A DNA stretch of 64,000 nt, taken from contig CAWUEW020000001.1 of NCBI GenBank assembly GCA_963921255.3, positions 496,001 through 560,000 of the forward strand. Reading direction: 5' to 3'. Each line of letters begins with the position of its first letter. Within the stretch, counting starts at the first letter, position 1. Under the pieces are notes generated by a model. It was given only the letters and a program-made list of their open reading frames with translations. It did no database searches and was not told the DNA's origin. Position numbers and translations under genes: made by a program. Below are positions 34,557-42,657 of this stretch, piece by piece. This stretch comes from JANSYL01 sp963921255 (GTDB taxonomy: Bacteria; Pseudomonadota; Alphaproteobacteria; Rhodobacterales; Rhodobacteraceae).

Positions 34557-34633
34557 GGCCCCGTGGCTCAACTGGATAGAGCAATCCCCTCCTAAGGGAT
34601 AGGTTGCAGGTTCGAGTCCTGCCGGGGTCGCCA
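34557..34633 (+). tRNA. tRNA-Arg (anticodon CCT)
   Basis: A 77-nt tRNA including encoded CCA. The acceptor stem is GGCCCCG with CGGGGTC (one G-U pair), and the anticodon arm is ATCCC-CTCCTAA-GGGAT, giving anticodon CCT for the AGG codon. The T-arm GCAGGTTCGAGTCCTGC is intact. Such minor-codon arginine tRNAs are frequent integration sites, but no integrase lies nearby. Confidence 0.98.
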
Positions 34634-34960
34634 CATTCCACGTGCAGGGATGCGATCGCCTCAAGGACACGCCCCGGGGTGATGGCTTTGCGGCTTTCGC
34701 GTTGCGCGTCAGGCGTGCCGTCGGCTTGCTTACGAAACGCTTCTGTCTCTGACGCGCCACTCAGCGCGGGTGTCTTCATCATCCCCACGTGCACGAGCAG
34801 AGCAGACAAGGAACCGCGTCACGTCTGTCGGGGACATCTCGAAACAACTGCGCCTTAGGGATGTGGCCGACAAAGGATACTGGCAGGCGCACGGGCCCCA
34901 AATGCACTGCCGACACGCATGAAATGGCAGGGTCGAAACACTGTACCGAGATGAGAAGAC
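34634..34960. other. 327-bp gap between tRNA-Arg and tRNA-Thr
   Basis: No convincing gene. The short open frames here lack ribosome sites and recognisable domains and run into the flanking tRNAs. I see no direct repeat of the tRNA-Arg 3' end and no integrase remnant. It probably holds 3' trailers of both tRNAs. Confidence 0.5.
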
Positions 34961-35036
34961 TGGTGCCGCTGAAGGGACTCGAACCCCCGACCCCATCATT
35001 ACGAATGACGTGCTCTACCAGCTGAGCTACAGCGGC
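34961..35036 (-). tRNA. tRNA-Thr (anticodon CGT)
   Basis: A 76-nt tRNA with encoded CCA. On the minus strand the acceptor stem is GCCGCTG with CAGCGGC, the D-arm is GCTCAGCTGGTAGAGC, the anticodon loop is TTCGTAA with anticodon CGT, and the T-arm is GGGGGTTCGAGTCCCTT. It reads ACG threonine codons. Confidence 0.97.
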
Positions 35037-35075
35037 GTGAGGGGCGGATTCGCCCCTACTGGTACCAGTCCCGCG

Positions 35076-35103
35076 CTTCTAGCAGACGGAATTCCGGCGT
35101 CAA
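35076..35103 (-). promoter_or_regulatory. Promoter of tRNA-Thr
   Basis: On the minus strand TTGACG (35103-35098), a 16-bp spacer and TAGAAG (35081-35076) precede the tRNA by about 40 bp. The leader after it contains a perfect GGGGCG-AATC-CGCCCC hairpin (35041-35056) that ends four bases before the mature 5' end. Confidence 0.6.
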
Positions 35104-35155
35104 TCGGCAGTTGCCACTTGATAGACGACGTCGGTCAACCTCCGGCGGTTCGGGT

Positions 35156-36658
35156 CTACGGGCGGGCCTCGGTGGTGGGTGGCTCGGATGCCGCTACTGT
35201 CTCGGCCTCCACGATTTCCGCGTCTGGTGCGACGTCGACGGCTTCGGCCTCCTCGATCGGGGGCTCCGCGCTTTTGTCTTCGATGGCCCCCACAATCAGC
35301 GGCAGCATTTGCGTCGGGCCAGTCAGTGCGGCTTCGCTCTGCTGGACCTCCTCCCAGGACAGCGAATCGAAGCTTTCACAGCTGGTGCACAGCGGGCGCC
35401 ATTCCGAGTGGACCTGACCACAGTTGCCGCACACCCACTGGTGGCCGCGTGGCGCGGTAACGGCCTTCGCAAGCCAGGCGCGCACGACACGATCATCCGA
35501 GCCTTCCCCGCGTTCGATGGCGGCCATGATGGTCAGGGACCGGGCCGTGGGGGCTGTTTCAGCCAGATCCCCAAGCGCTTTGCGGGCGGCCGGGAAATCC
35601 TCGGCGGCGATCTGCAACTCGGCCTCGATCAGTTTCGTTTCCTCGGCGCCGGGGTGCTTGGCAAGAAGCGGGCGGAACCGCTTGAGCCGGTCTGCGGGCG
35701 TTTCCGCCGGGGCGATTTCGGCAAAGACCGCGGCAAGATCAGGATGCGGATCCGTCGCCCAGGCATCCCGCACAATCTTGGTCGCGACCTTGGGCGTGTT
35801 GTCGGCAATCGCCAGCCGGGCGGCCATCACCGCTGCGGGGACCAGCCCGGGCGCCATGCGATTGGCGTTCGCGGCCGTTTTGGCGGCTTCGTCGATCTTG
35901 CCCTCGGCCATGATGTCCTGCGCATTGGCCAATGCAAGAACCGCGTCCCGGCGCTTGTGGACATCACGGGGCAGATTGCCGGCCTTCAGAGCGGCCGACA
36001 ACGTTTCCCGGGCGCCTGCCCAGTCTTCGTGTTGCGCCTGCAGTTGCAGTAGGGTGGTCTGGACCTCTTCGTTGCGGGGGCGCAGCGCCATCGCCTTTTC
36101 GGCCAGCTTCATCGCGGTTTCCGTTTCGCCATCCTGAAGCTTTTGCTTCATCAGGCCGCGAACCCCGACAAACCGGGTGCGATCGTCCGCCACGAGGGCT
36201 TTGAAGGTCTTGGTCGCCAAGGCCTTGTCGCCCACCATTTCGGCGCCTTGCGCGACCACAAGCTTGGTCAGTTCCGGGCGGTTCAGGAATTTTTCGGCCC
36301 GTTCCGCCTTGCGGATGGCCAAACGCCCTTCGCCCGCGGCCAGGGCCATCATGCCATCGGCCAATGCCTCGTACCCTTTGCGCTCGGAGCGGCGGTCGAA
36401 ATAACGGGAGATCGCCGTTTCATCCCCGTTGAGAAAGCGCAACGTCGCCACGAGGAGGCCCACCGTCCGAAACAAAAGCCACACGGCCAAGAGGAGCGCC
36501 AAGGCACCGATTATGGCGATCAAAGGGGTGAGCACGAATTCGCGACCCAACACCGTGAGGACAGCCACGTCGCCCATTTCGGTCAGGAAGGTGACCCCAA
36601 AGGTCAACGCCGCCACCAAAGCGACAAAAATCAGAATTTTGAGCAAGGACCAAAGCAT
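35156..36658 (-). CDS. hemY: HemY-type TPR membrane protein
   Basis: A 500-residue protein with two N-terminal hydrophobic helices (about 5-25 and 40-65), the HemY_N domain, and a TPR-like helical body (about 95-390). A C-terminal segment carries a four-cysteine zinc-ribbon-like pattern, CGNCGQVHSEWRPLCTSC, followed by an acidic low-complexity tail. The E. coli protein of this name lies in the hem operon, but its function is unclear; it is not protoporphyrinogen oxidase. It is cotranscribed with mic60 and hemD. Confidence 0.88.
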   Translation of the reverse strand: MLWSLLKILIFVALVAALTFGVTFLTEMGDVAVLTVLGREFVLTPLIAIIGALALLLAVWLLFRTVGLLVATLRFLNGDETAISRYFDRRSERKGYEALADGMMALAAGEGRLAIRKAERAEKFLNRPELTKLVVAQGAEMVGDKALATKTFKALVADDRTRFVGVRGLMKQKLQDGETETAMKLAEKAMALRPRNEEVQTTLLQLQAQHEDWAGARETLSAALKAGNLPRDVHKRRDAVLALANAQDIMAEGKIDEAAKTAANANRMAPGLVPAAVMAARLAIADNTPKVATKIVRDAWATDPHPDLAAVFAEIAPAETPADRLKRFRPLLAKHPGAEETKLIEAELQIAAEDFPAARKALGDLAETAPTARSLTIMAAIERGEGSDDRVVRAWLAKAVTAPRGHQWVCGNCGQVHSEWRPLCTSCESFDSLSWEEVQQSEAALTGPTQMLPLIVGAIEDKSAEPPIEEAEAVDVAPDAEIVEAETVAASEPPTTEARP

Positions 36659-36670
36659 AACGGCGCCCCC

Positions 36671-38107
36671 TTAGTTTCCGCTGCCCAGGGCGGCGGCCAG
36701 TGTATCGAGCGCGCTGTCAGCGCCTTGGCGGTCATTCGCGGCGGCCACCCAGGCGGCCATTTCTGCCTGGGCCCCGTCGGGCAGAGCGGCAATCTCGGCC
36801 AGGGCGGTTGTCAGGTCACCGGATGTGACGGCGGCCTGCGCCCGCGAAAGGACGGCATCCGGGTCATCCCCTTCGCGCGGTTCGATGGATCGGCCACCGA
36901 TCTGCCCGCGCAGGAATGCGCCCAGGCGATCGGTTGCGCTGTCGCCGGCGGTTTCCCGGATGGCAACCGGCAACGCCGCCCGGGCCGCGGCCGGGAACTG
37001 GACCTGTAGATCAGCCAGGGTTGGGACACCGGTTTCGGCGGCCGCGGCCAGCGCCGCGGGGATTTCAATGGAGGCCGGCAAATTGGCAAGTGCGTCGCCA
37101 AAGGGATCACCCGCGGCCATGGCAATGCGAATCTGGCTGAGCGCTGCCTGCGCGGTCGCGGCAGCCACACTTTCCTGCGCCCGCGCTTCGGCTTCGGCGA
37201 TGGCGTCCTGCGCCTGCGCAATCCCGGCTTGGGCGGCTTCTGCCGCGCCGCGCAATTCCTCGGCCATTTCGGCGTTTCGGGCTTCCTGTTCGCGCAATTG
37301 GTCTTGCAGCTGCTCGACCGCAGCCGCCATGGCGGCGTTGTCGGCATCAACTTCCCCGGAAAACACAGGGCGCGCTTCCAAGGCAGACACGCGGTCGGCC
37401 AACGCGGAAATCGAACTGTCCAACTGCTCCGAGATGGCCGAGATTTCCGCCAGGACCGGCGACAGGTCGACCTCGGGCGCGGCGGGGGCCTCGGCGGCGG
37501 CGAGGGTTTCGATATTCGCCTGCAGCGCGGCAATTGCCTCGGATTGGGCCTCGACCGCTGTTTCCACGGCCTCGACCCCACCGGTATCTGACGGCACCGG
37601 CAACAGGCCCATGAACGCGGCGCCGTACCCCACGGCGACGGCAACAGCGCCGCCAACGAAAAGGGGCATCATGCCTGTACGTGCAGCTTCGGTCGGGGGG
37701 AGCGACGTCGGAGCCGGGGCAGGTTCGGGCGTTGCTTCCTCAACCGGCGCTTCGGCGGCGGCGTCTGCAGCATCGTCCCCCGCGCTTGTGTCGGCCGTGT
37801 CGGAAACCGTGTCATCGACCGCCGCCTCTTCGGTAGAGGCCTCCGTTTCCGATCCGTCTGCCGAAGGTGCTTCTTCTGTAGGCGTATCGCTCGATTCGGC
37901 GGCATCTTCGACAGGCGACTCCGCGGCTGCAACCGCGTCCGGACTGGGTTCAGATGTGTCAGCTTCGGTGGACTCGGGTCGGACTTCCGCGTCTTTTGTC
38001 GCTTCGGTTTCCGCTTTTTTCGTTTTACTCGAGCGAGTTGAGCTTCCCCTGGCCACCGCGTCCGTCCTTTGGTTGTCCGATCTTAGACTGTCAGCTTTGT
38101 CTGACAT
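36671..38107 (-). CDS. Mic60/mitofilin-family membrane protein (COG4223)
   Basis: A 478-residue protein. Residues 1-140 are an acidic, Ser/Thr/Glu-rich disordered stretch. A transmembrane helix follows at about 146-168 (GMMPLFVGGAVAVAVGYGAAFMG), then an alanine-rich coiled coil (about 180-320) and a C-terminal mitofilin-like domain. This layout and the position between hemD and hemY match alphaproteobacterial Mic60, the relative of the mitochondrial crista-junction protein, which shapes intracytoplasmic membranes. The gene is 12 bp upstream of hemY. Function in this organism is inferred. Confidence 0.8.
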   Translation of the reverse strand: MSDKADSLRSDNQRTDAVARGSSTRSSKTKKAETEATKDAEVRPESTEADTSEPSPDAVAAAESPVEDAAESSDTPTEEAPSADGSETEASTEEAAVDDTVSDTADTSAGDDAADAAAEAPVEEATPEPAPAPTSLPPTEAARTGMMPLFVGGAVAVAVGYGAAFMGLLPVPSDTGGVEAVETAVEAQSEAIAALQANIETLAAAEAPAAPEVDLSPVLAEISAISEQLDSSISALADRVSALEARPVFSGEVDADNAAMAAAVEQLQDQLREQEARNAEMAEELRGAAEAAQAGIAQAQDAIAEAEARAQESVAAATAQAALSQIRIAMAAGDPFGDALANLPASIEIPAALAAAAETGVPTLADLQVQFPAAARAALPVAIRETAGDSATDRLGAFLRGQIGGRSIEPREGDDPDAVLSRAQAAVTSGDLTTALAEIAALPDGAQAEMAAWVAAANDRQGADSALDTLAAALGSGN

Positions 38108-38155
38108 AAAGCCCGAGTCAGCCTAGACCAGCGTGTCACGCCGCTCAAGCCACGG

Positions 38156-38872
38156 CTAGGGGGAAATCAGCGAAGTTATGCCACTAATCATCGCATGTGC
38201 GTCGGGCCGGGTCGCCACTGTGACCGGGTGGAGCCACCCCTTCGGCAGCGCATCCCGGGTCGCCGGGCTGATCGCAACGGCCGCCAAACGGGATGGGGGC
38301 GCTGATCCGATTGCATCCGCGAACCGTTGCGCGCTGCGCGGCGAAAACAAGGGCGCAATGACGAGGCGCCGACCTTCGATCAATGCCTGAATCCGCGCGC
38401 TGTTGTCGATATCGACCTGAGCATAGATCTCTTTCGCCTCGGCGTGGATGCCGGCCATCTGCAAGCGATCGGAAACGTCACCGCGGACATCGCGCCCATG
38501 CAGATGCAGCCAACGGCCCTTGGGCGCGTCGGCGGTAATTGCATCGACCAACCTGTCGGCATTGCCCTGCGCCGACCGGGCGAGAAGGCCAACGGAATTG
38601 GCCGCCTCGGCGGTGCGGTCCCCCACGCACCACGCGGGCAAGGCCCGAGCGTCCGTCAGGTCTGAAAACACGCGCACGGCGGCTTCGGAGGTGAAGATCA
38701 AGCCGTCGACGCCGTCCATCAGAAGGCTTTCGACGGTGGCCTCAATCTCCATCAAAGGGCAGATCGCGATGTCAAAAGCCCGTCCAAACTCCGTGCGGCA
38801 CGCGTCCGCAAAACGCTCCGACACGGCTTGAGGCCGGGTCAACAGGATCAACGGGGTGGCATTGTCAGACAT
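38156..38872 (-). CDS. hemD: Uroporphyrinogen-III synthase
   Basis: A 238-residue protein of the HemD fold: N-terminal LILLTRPQAVSERFADAC, the middle segment DGLIFTSEAAVRVFSD, and the C-terminal AVAISPATRDALPKGW, where family members have SxxTAxAL. It cyclises hydroxymethylbilane to uroporphyrinogen III for heme and corrinoids. An ATG at 38896 adds eight residues. hemC, often upstream of hemD, is not here: tsaD begins divergently 50 bp away. Confidence 0.85.
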   Translation of the reverse strand: MSDNATPLILLTRPQAVSERFADACRTEFGRAFDIAICPLMEIEATVESLLMDGVDGLIFTSEAAVRVFSDLTDARALPAWCVGDRTAEAANSVGLLARSAQGNADRLVDAITADAPKGRWLHLHGRDVRGDVSDRLQMAGIHAEAKEIYAQVDIDNSARIQALIEGRRLVIAPLFSPRSAQRFADAIGSAPPSRLAAVAISPATRDALPKGWLHPVTVATRPDAHAMISGITSLISP

Positions 38873-38921
38873 ATGGGGCAGTGTTACCTGCCCCATGGGT
38901 TTGTGACAACGAGGTGGCCGC

Positions 38922-39998
38922 GTGCCGGGTCAGGCGACAATTCTGGGTTTGGAATCAAGCTGTGATGACACGGCTGCAGCGGTCGTGCGTGGGGCTGCCG
39001 GCACGGTCGATATCCTGGCGTCCGTGGTGTCCAGCCAAACCGAACTGCATGCCGATTTCGGAGGGGTCGTGCCGGAAATTGCCGCCCGCGCGCATGCCGA
39101 AAAGTTGGACCTTATGGTGGAACGCGCCCTGAGGGACGCGGGCCTTGGGTTGGACGATATCGATGCCATCGCGGTGACAGCGGGTCCGGGTCTGATTGGC
39201 GGCGTCATGTCCGGAGTGATGGCCGCCAAGGGGTTGGCGCTTGGCCTGGGAAAACCCCTGATCGGCGTCAACCATCTGGCCGGTCATGCGCTGACGCCGG
39301 CCCTGACGGATGGCGCGGACTTCCCTTACCTTCTGTTGTTGGTGTCCGGAGGTCATTGCCAGTTCCTCCTCGTTGAAGGCCCGGGGAGCTATCGGCGCCT
39401 GGGCGGGACGATAGATGATGCGCCCGGCGAAGCGTTCGACAAAGTGGCCCGTATCTTGGGTCTGCCGCAACCCGGCGGCCCCGCCGTGGAGGCCGAAGCC
39501 AAATCCGGAGATCCGAAGCGCTTTGCGCTGCCGCGCCCTCTTCTGGACCGACCCGGATGCGATATGAGCTTTTCCGGCCTCAAGACGGCGGTTTTGCGCA
39601 CCCGCGATCAGCTGATCGCGGATCAAGGCGGGCTGACGGTGCAAGATCGCGCTGACCTGTGTGCCGGATTCCAAGCGGCGGTCGCCGATGTCCTGACCGA
39701 AAAAGCGTCGCGTGCTCTGGCGGCGGCGCAGGGTGTCACCTGTTTTGCCGTGGCAGGTGGTGTTGCCGCGAACCAAACCCTGCGCGCGCGTCTGCAGTCC
39801 ATTCCGGGCGCGCCGCCGTTTCTGGCCCCGCCCCTGGCGCTCTGCACGGACAACGCGGCCATGATCGCCTTCGCCGGGTTGCTGTCTTTTGCTGATGGGC
39901 ATGTCGATGACATGCGCTTGACCGCCCGTCCGCGCTGGCCGCTGGACGACCGCGCCGCCCCGTTGATCGGCAGCGGCAAGAAAGGCGCAAAGGCATGA
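38922..39998 (+). CDS. tsaD: tRNA threonylcarbamoyladenosine biosynthesis protein TsaD
   Basis: A 358-residue ASKHA-fold enzyme starting at a GTG (38922) after GAGGTGG. Its N-terminus ILGLESSCDDTAAAVV, the metal-binding NHLAGHALTP (HxxxH) and the VAGGVAANQTLR block are diagnostic. With TsaB, TsaC and TsaE it transfers threonylcarbamoyl to A37 of ANN-decoding tRNAs. It is the first gene of tsaD-gpsA-EVE, and its stop overlaps gpsA (ATGA). Confidence 0.97.
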   Translation: MPGQATILGLESSCDDTAAAVVRGAAGTVDILASVVSSQTELHADFGGVVPEIAARAHAEKLDLMVERALRDAGLGLDDIDAIAVTAGPGLIGGVMSGVMAAKGLALGLGKPLIGVNHLAGHALTPALTDGADFPYLLLLVSGGHCQFLLVEGPGSYRRLGGTIDDAPGEAFDKVARILGLPQPGGPAVEAEAKSGDPKRFALPRPLLDRPGCDMSFSGLKTAVLRTRDQLIADQGGLTVQDRADLCAGFQAAVADVLTEKASRALAAAQGVTCFAVAGGVAANQTLRARLQSIPGAPPFLAPPLALCTDNAAMIAFAGLLSFADGHVDDMRLTARPRWPLDDRAAPLIGSGKKGAKA

Positions 39999-40942
39999 GC
40001 CCGGCCATCAACATTGTCGGGGCGGGTGCCTTTGGAACGGCCTTGGCCATTGCGTTCGGCTCTGCGGGCCATCCCGTGACCCTTTGGGCGCGGGACCGTG
40101 TCATCCAATTGCGCGCGAGCCGAGAGAACACCAAACGACTGCCGGGGGCACGGTTGCCCGCAACGGTCACGGTGACCGGCGACCTGGCGGCGCTCGAGGC
40201 CGATATCACGTTGCTGGCGTTGCCGACCCAGACCTTGGCCCACTTCTTGGATAAGAACGCGGTGCCGGGGCGGACGCTGATCTCGACCGCAAAGGGTCTG
40301 GACCTATCCACCGGTCGCCGGCCGACCCAGATCATTCAAAACGCGATCCCCCATGCGCAGGTCGCGCAACTGACCGGCCCGAGCTTCGCGGTCGACATAG
40401 CGCACGGTCTGCCGACGGCGCTGACCTTGGCGTGCGAGGACGCGCGACGTGGGGAATCCCTTCAGGCCGCGCTGTCGACCCCGACACTGCGGCTCTACCG
40501 CACCACCGATGTCATCGGGGCCGAGTTGGGCGGCGCGCTGAAGAATGTCATGGCTGTTGCGGCGGGGGCCGTGGTCGGGGCGGGTTTGGGCGACAGTGCG
40601 CATGCCGCGCTGATCGCGCGCGGGTTTGCCGAAATGCAACGATTTGCCGTTCAATCCGGGGCGCAGGACGCCACGCTGACCGGGTTGTCGGGCCTGGGAG
40701 ATTTGGTTCTGACCTGTGGGTCGGACAAATCCCGCAACTTCCGCTTTGGCCACGCCCTCGCCCGCGGTGAGACATTGCCGCCCGACGTAACGGTCGAGGG
40801 GATATTCACGGCACGGCAGCTTGCCGCGCGGGCCGAGATCGACACCCCCATCGCCTCGGCCGTCACGGCATTGGCGGATGGTCATGCTACAATCGAAGAT
40901 ATCCTCGAGTCGCTTCTGTCGCGGCCCCTGAAACCGGAGTGA
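39995..40942 (+). CDS. gpsA: NAD(P)-dependent glycerol-3-phosphate dehydrogenase
   Basis: A 315-residue dehydrogenase. The N-terminal dinucleotide fold has GAGAFGTALA, and the catalytic lysine lies in GAELGGALKNVMAVAAG. The substrate region SGLGDLVLTC matches the family. It reduces dihydroxyacetone phosphate to sn-glycerol 3-phosphate for phospholipid synthesis. It is coupled by a 4-bp overlap to tsaD and runs straight into the EVE gene. Confidence 0.96.
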   Translation: MSPAINIVGAGAFGTALAIAFGSAGHPVTLWARDRVIQLRASRENTKRLPGARLPATVTVTGDLAALEADITLLALPTQTLAHFLDKNAVPGRTLISTAKGLDLSTGRRPTQIIQNAIPHAQVAQLTGPSFAVDIAHGLPTALTLACEDARRGESLQAALSTPTLRLYRTTDVIGAELGGALKNVMAVAAGAVVGAGLGDSAHAALIARGFAEMQRFAVQSGAQDATLTGLSGLGDLVLTCGSDKSRNFRFGHALARGETLPPDVTVEGIFTARQLAARAEIDTPIASAVTALADGHATIEDILESLLSRPLKPE

Positions 40943-40947
40943 TCACT

Positions 40948-41364
40948 ATGCGGTACTGGTTGTTCAAATCCGAGCCGTCGACCTGGTCATGGGACCAGCA
41001 AGTTGCGAAGGGGGCCGACGGCGAAGAATGGGATGGGGTACGCAACTACCAAGCGCGAAACTTCATGCGGGACATGGCGGTGGGCGACCGGGGGTTCTTC
41101 TACCACTCGCAGTCGGAAAAGGCCGTGGTCGGGATTGTCGAAGTGATTGCCGAGGCGCACCCGGACAGCACGACAGATGACGACCGGTGGGACTGCGTGG
41201 ACATCGCGGCGGTCGGACCGATGCCAAACCCCGTTACCCTCGACCAGATCAAGGCCAATGAAGCCCTTGCGGAGATGGTCCTTGTGAAGAACTCGCGCCT
41301 TTCGGTGCAGCCGGTCACCGCCGACGAATGGGCCGAGGTCTGCGCCATGGGCGGCATGTCTTAG
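40948..41364 (+). CDS. EVE domain-containing protein
   Basis: A 138-residue protein that consists of one EVE domain (PUA-like fold): MRYWLFKSEPSTWSWDQQ, then WDGVRNYQARNFMRDMAVGDRGFFYHS (in part). These domains bind modified bases in DNA or RNA; human THYN1 and the YTH-related fold are relatives. Placement after tsaD-gpsA is common in this lineage and, next to a t6A gene, hints at RNA-related work; that is inferred. The ATG at 40948, just past the gpsA stop, is used. Confidence 0.92.
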   Translation: MRYWLFKSEPSTWSWDQQVAKGADGEEWDGVRNYQARNFMRDMAVGDRGFFYHSQSEKAVVGIVEVIAEAHPDSTTDDDRWDCVDIAAVGPMPNPVTLDQIKANEALAEMVLVKNSRLSVQPVTADEWAEVCAMGGMS

Positions 41365-41548
41365 CGGCCGACAAACCTGGAGGGCCCCGACCAAGCAGGA
41401 CCCTCCGTCACCCACGCGCTGTCTCGCTCCGCACGTGTTCGATCTGTCGGGCCTGTCCGTCCTGGTCAGGCGATGGAAAAACCGTATCGCGCGCGGCCGC
41501 GGCGGGCAAAGGATTTGCCCCGACAAATTGAGATGCATCTTCCTCAAA

Positions 41549-41582
41549 TGAAAACGGCCCGCGCAAGCACGGGCCGTTCATC
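41549..41582 (-). terminator. Intrinsic terminator after the DUF2853 gene
   Basis: On the minus strand a perfect 9-bp stem (AACGGCCCG with CGGGCCGTT, 8-base loop) is followed by TTTTC. It lies 23 bp past the DUF2853 stop. Confidence 0.85.
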
Positions 41583-41601
41583 GCGGATTTACGGTTCGCG
41601 G

Positions 41602-41940
41602 TTAGCCGTACACGCTTTCTTTGCCGAAATGCTTGGTCAGCATGTAATAGACCACGGCACGGTACTTGTTCCGCTCGGATTGACCGTATTTTTCAACCAC
41701 GCTGGCGATCGCGGCATCCAGATCCGGGCTGTCGCTGAGGCCGAGTTTCTTCATCAGGAAGTTCTTCTTCACGGTCTCCAGTTCACCCGGCTGGCTGCTG
41801 GCCACGGTCGAAGCATCGGCATCGTAAATGGCCGGCCCGCACCCGATGGTGACCTTTGTCAAAAGGTCCATATCCGGTTCCATGCCGATCTTGTTCCGCA
41901 GATCATCCGCGTATTGTGCAATCAGGTCGTCTTTGCCCAT
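41602..41940 (-). CDS. DUF2853 family protein
   Basis: A 112-residue helical protein with the DUF2853 pattern (MGKDDLIAQYADDLRNKIG; late SERNKYRAVVYYMLTKHFGKE). The role is unknown. It is short and acidic with many lysines, with no membrane segment. It has its own GGGGAGAG ribosome site and its own terminator, so it is probably monocistronic and well expressed. It follows the HD gene after a 114-bp gap on the same strand. Confidence 0.88.
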   Translation of the reverse strand: MGKDDLIAQYADDLRNKIGMEPDMDLLTKVTIGCGPAIYDADASTVASSQPGELETVKKNFLMKKLGLSDSPDLDAAIASVVEKYGQSERNKYRAVVYYMLTKHFGKESVYG

Positions 41941-42054
41941 CGGACGTACTCTCCCCTAAAAATATTCGCCGCGCGTCCATGCCTGCGCCCGGTCACCAGC
42001 GACGTTAACCCGAGGTGAGTGTTTGCCAAAGAAATTAAATCACGCAATTCGCGG

Positions 42055-42657
42055 TCAGGCGGCCACCAGCGGCGACACGTATCCCTCGCGGGTCACGGCC
42101 GGATCATAGGCCTTGCGTCCGAACACTTCGCGCAACATCGGTTCGAAATGCGAGAGGGGCAGGGTGTCGTAGTCGGGATCGAAACTGGATTGGTCCCACC
42201 GTTCGCAAAACGCGGCGCAACTGTCGAAGCAGGGATGGTCCTTGAACCGGTCGCGGGCGTTGCGGTCCCATCCGTAGTGGTGTGCGTAGTAGAGCATCTG
42301 GAAGATGCCGTGATGTTCCACCACCCAGGCCACATCCCACCGCACAAACGGTCGGATCACTTCGGCGGACATGCGGTCGTGGTTCTGGGGGGCCAATCCA
42401 TCGCCGATGTCATGACACAGCGCGGCGACGATCCAATCAATATCGGCCCCGTCCCGCTCGGCACGGGTCGCGGACTGTAGCCCGTGGTCCAGCCGCGTGA
42501 TCTTGTAGCCTTCCAGCGTGACACCCGCCTGGCGGTTCAGCTCATCGAGGACACGGTCGGCGGTCATTGCTAGGAATGGTTTTTCAAGCTCGTGAAGCAG
42601 CTCGTACTCTTCCTTGGTGCCGTCTTTCATCTGGGTAAAGGAAACCGTCTTCGTCAT
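42055..42657 (-). CDS. HD-domain protein, probable non-heme diiron oxygenase (PhnZ/TmpB-like)
   Basis: A 200-residue HD-domain protein. Candidate metal ligands are D57-H58 (in RLDHGLQSA), H82-D83 (LCHDIGDG), H93, H115-H116 and H126-H127. The DHGLQSA block is closer to the 'EHGLQ(C/T)A' pattern of PhnZ-type oxygenases than to phosphohydrolases of the YfbR kind. Its start overlaps the stop of a PhyH-type dioxygenase (ATGA). PhnY*/PhnZ and TmpA/TmpB are pairs in which a 2OG oxygenase hydroxylates a phosphonate and the HD oxygenase cleaves the C-P bond. The substrate here is not established. Confidence 0.8.
   Translation of the reverse strand: MTKTVSFTQMKDGTKEEYELLHELEKPFLAMTADRVLDELNRQAGVTLEGYKITRLDHGLQSATRAERDGADIDWIVAALCHDIGDGLAPQNHDRMSAEVIRPFVRWDVAWVVEHHGIFQMLYYAHHYGWDRNARDRFKDHPCFDSCAAFCERWDQSSFDPDYDTLPLSHFEPMLREVFGRKAYDPAVTREGYVSPLVAA

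Noticed and set aside
34604..34858. An 84-codon frame starting in tRNA-Arg
   Set aside because: It begins inside the tRNA and has no ribosome site or domain.
34557..34960. tRNA-Arg as the attachment site of an integrated element
   Set aside because: No integrase, no repeat of the tRNA 3' end, and the flanking genes are core.
36825..38126. A 433-codon Ala/Ser-rich frame antisense to the Mic60-like gene
   Set aside because: The low-complexity composition mirrors the Glu/Ala-rich sense protein; the sense gene fits a known family and cluster.
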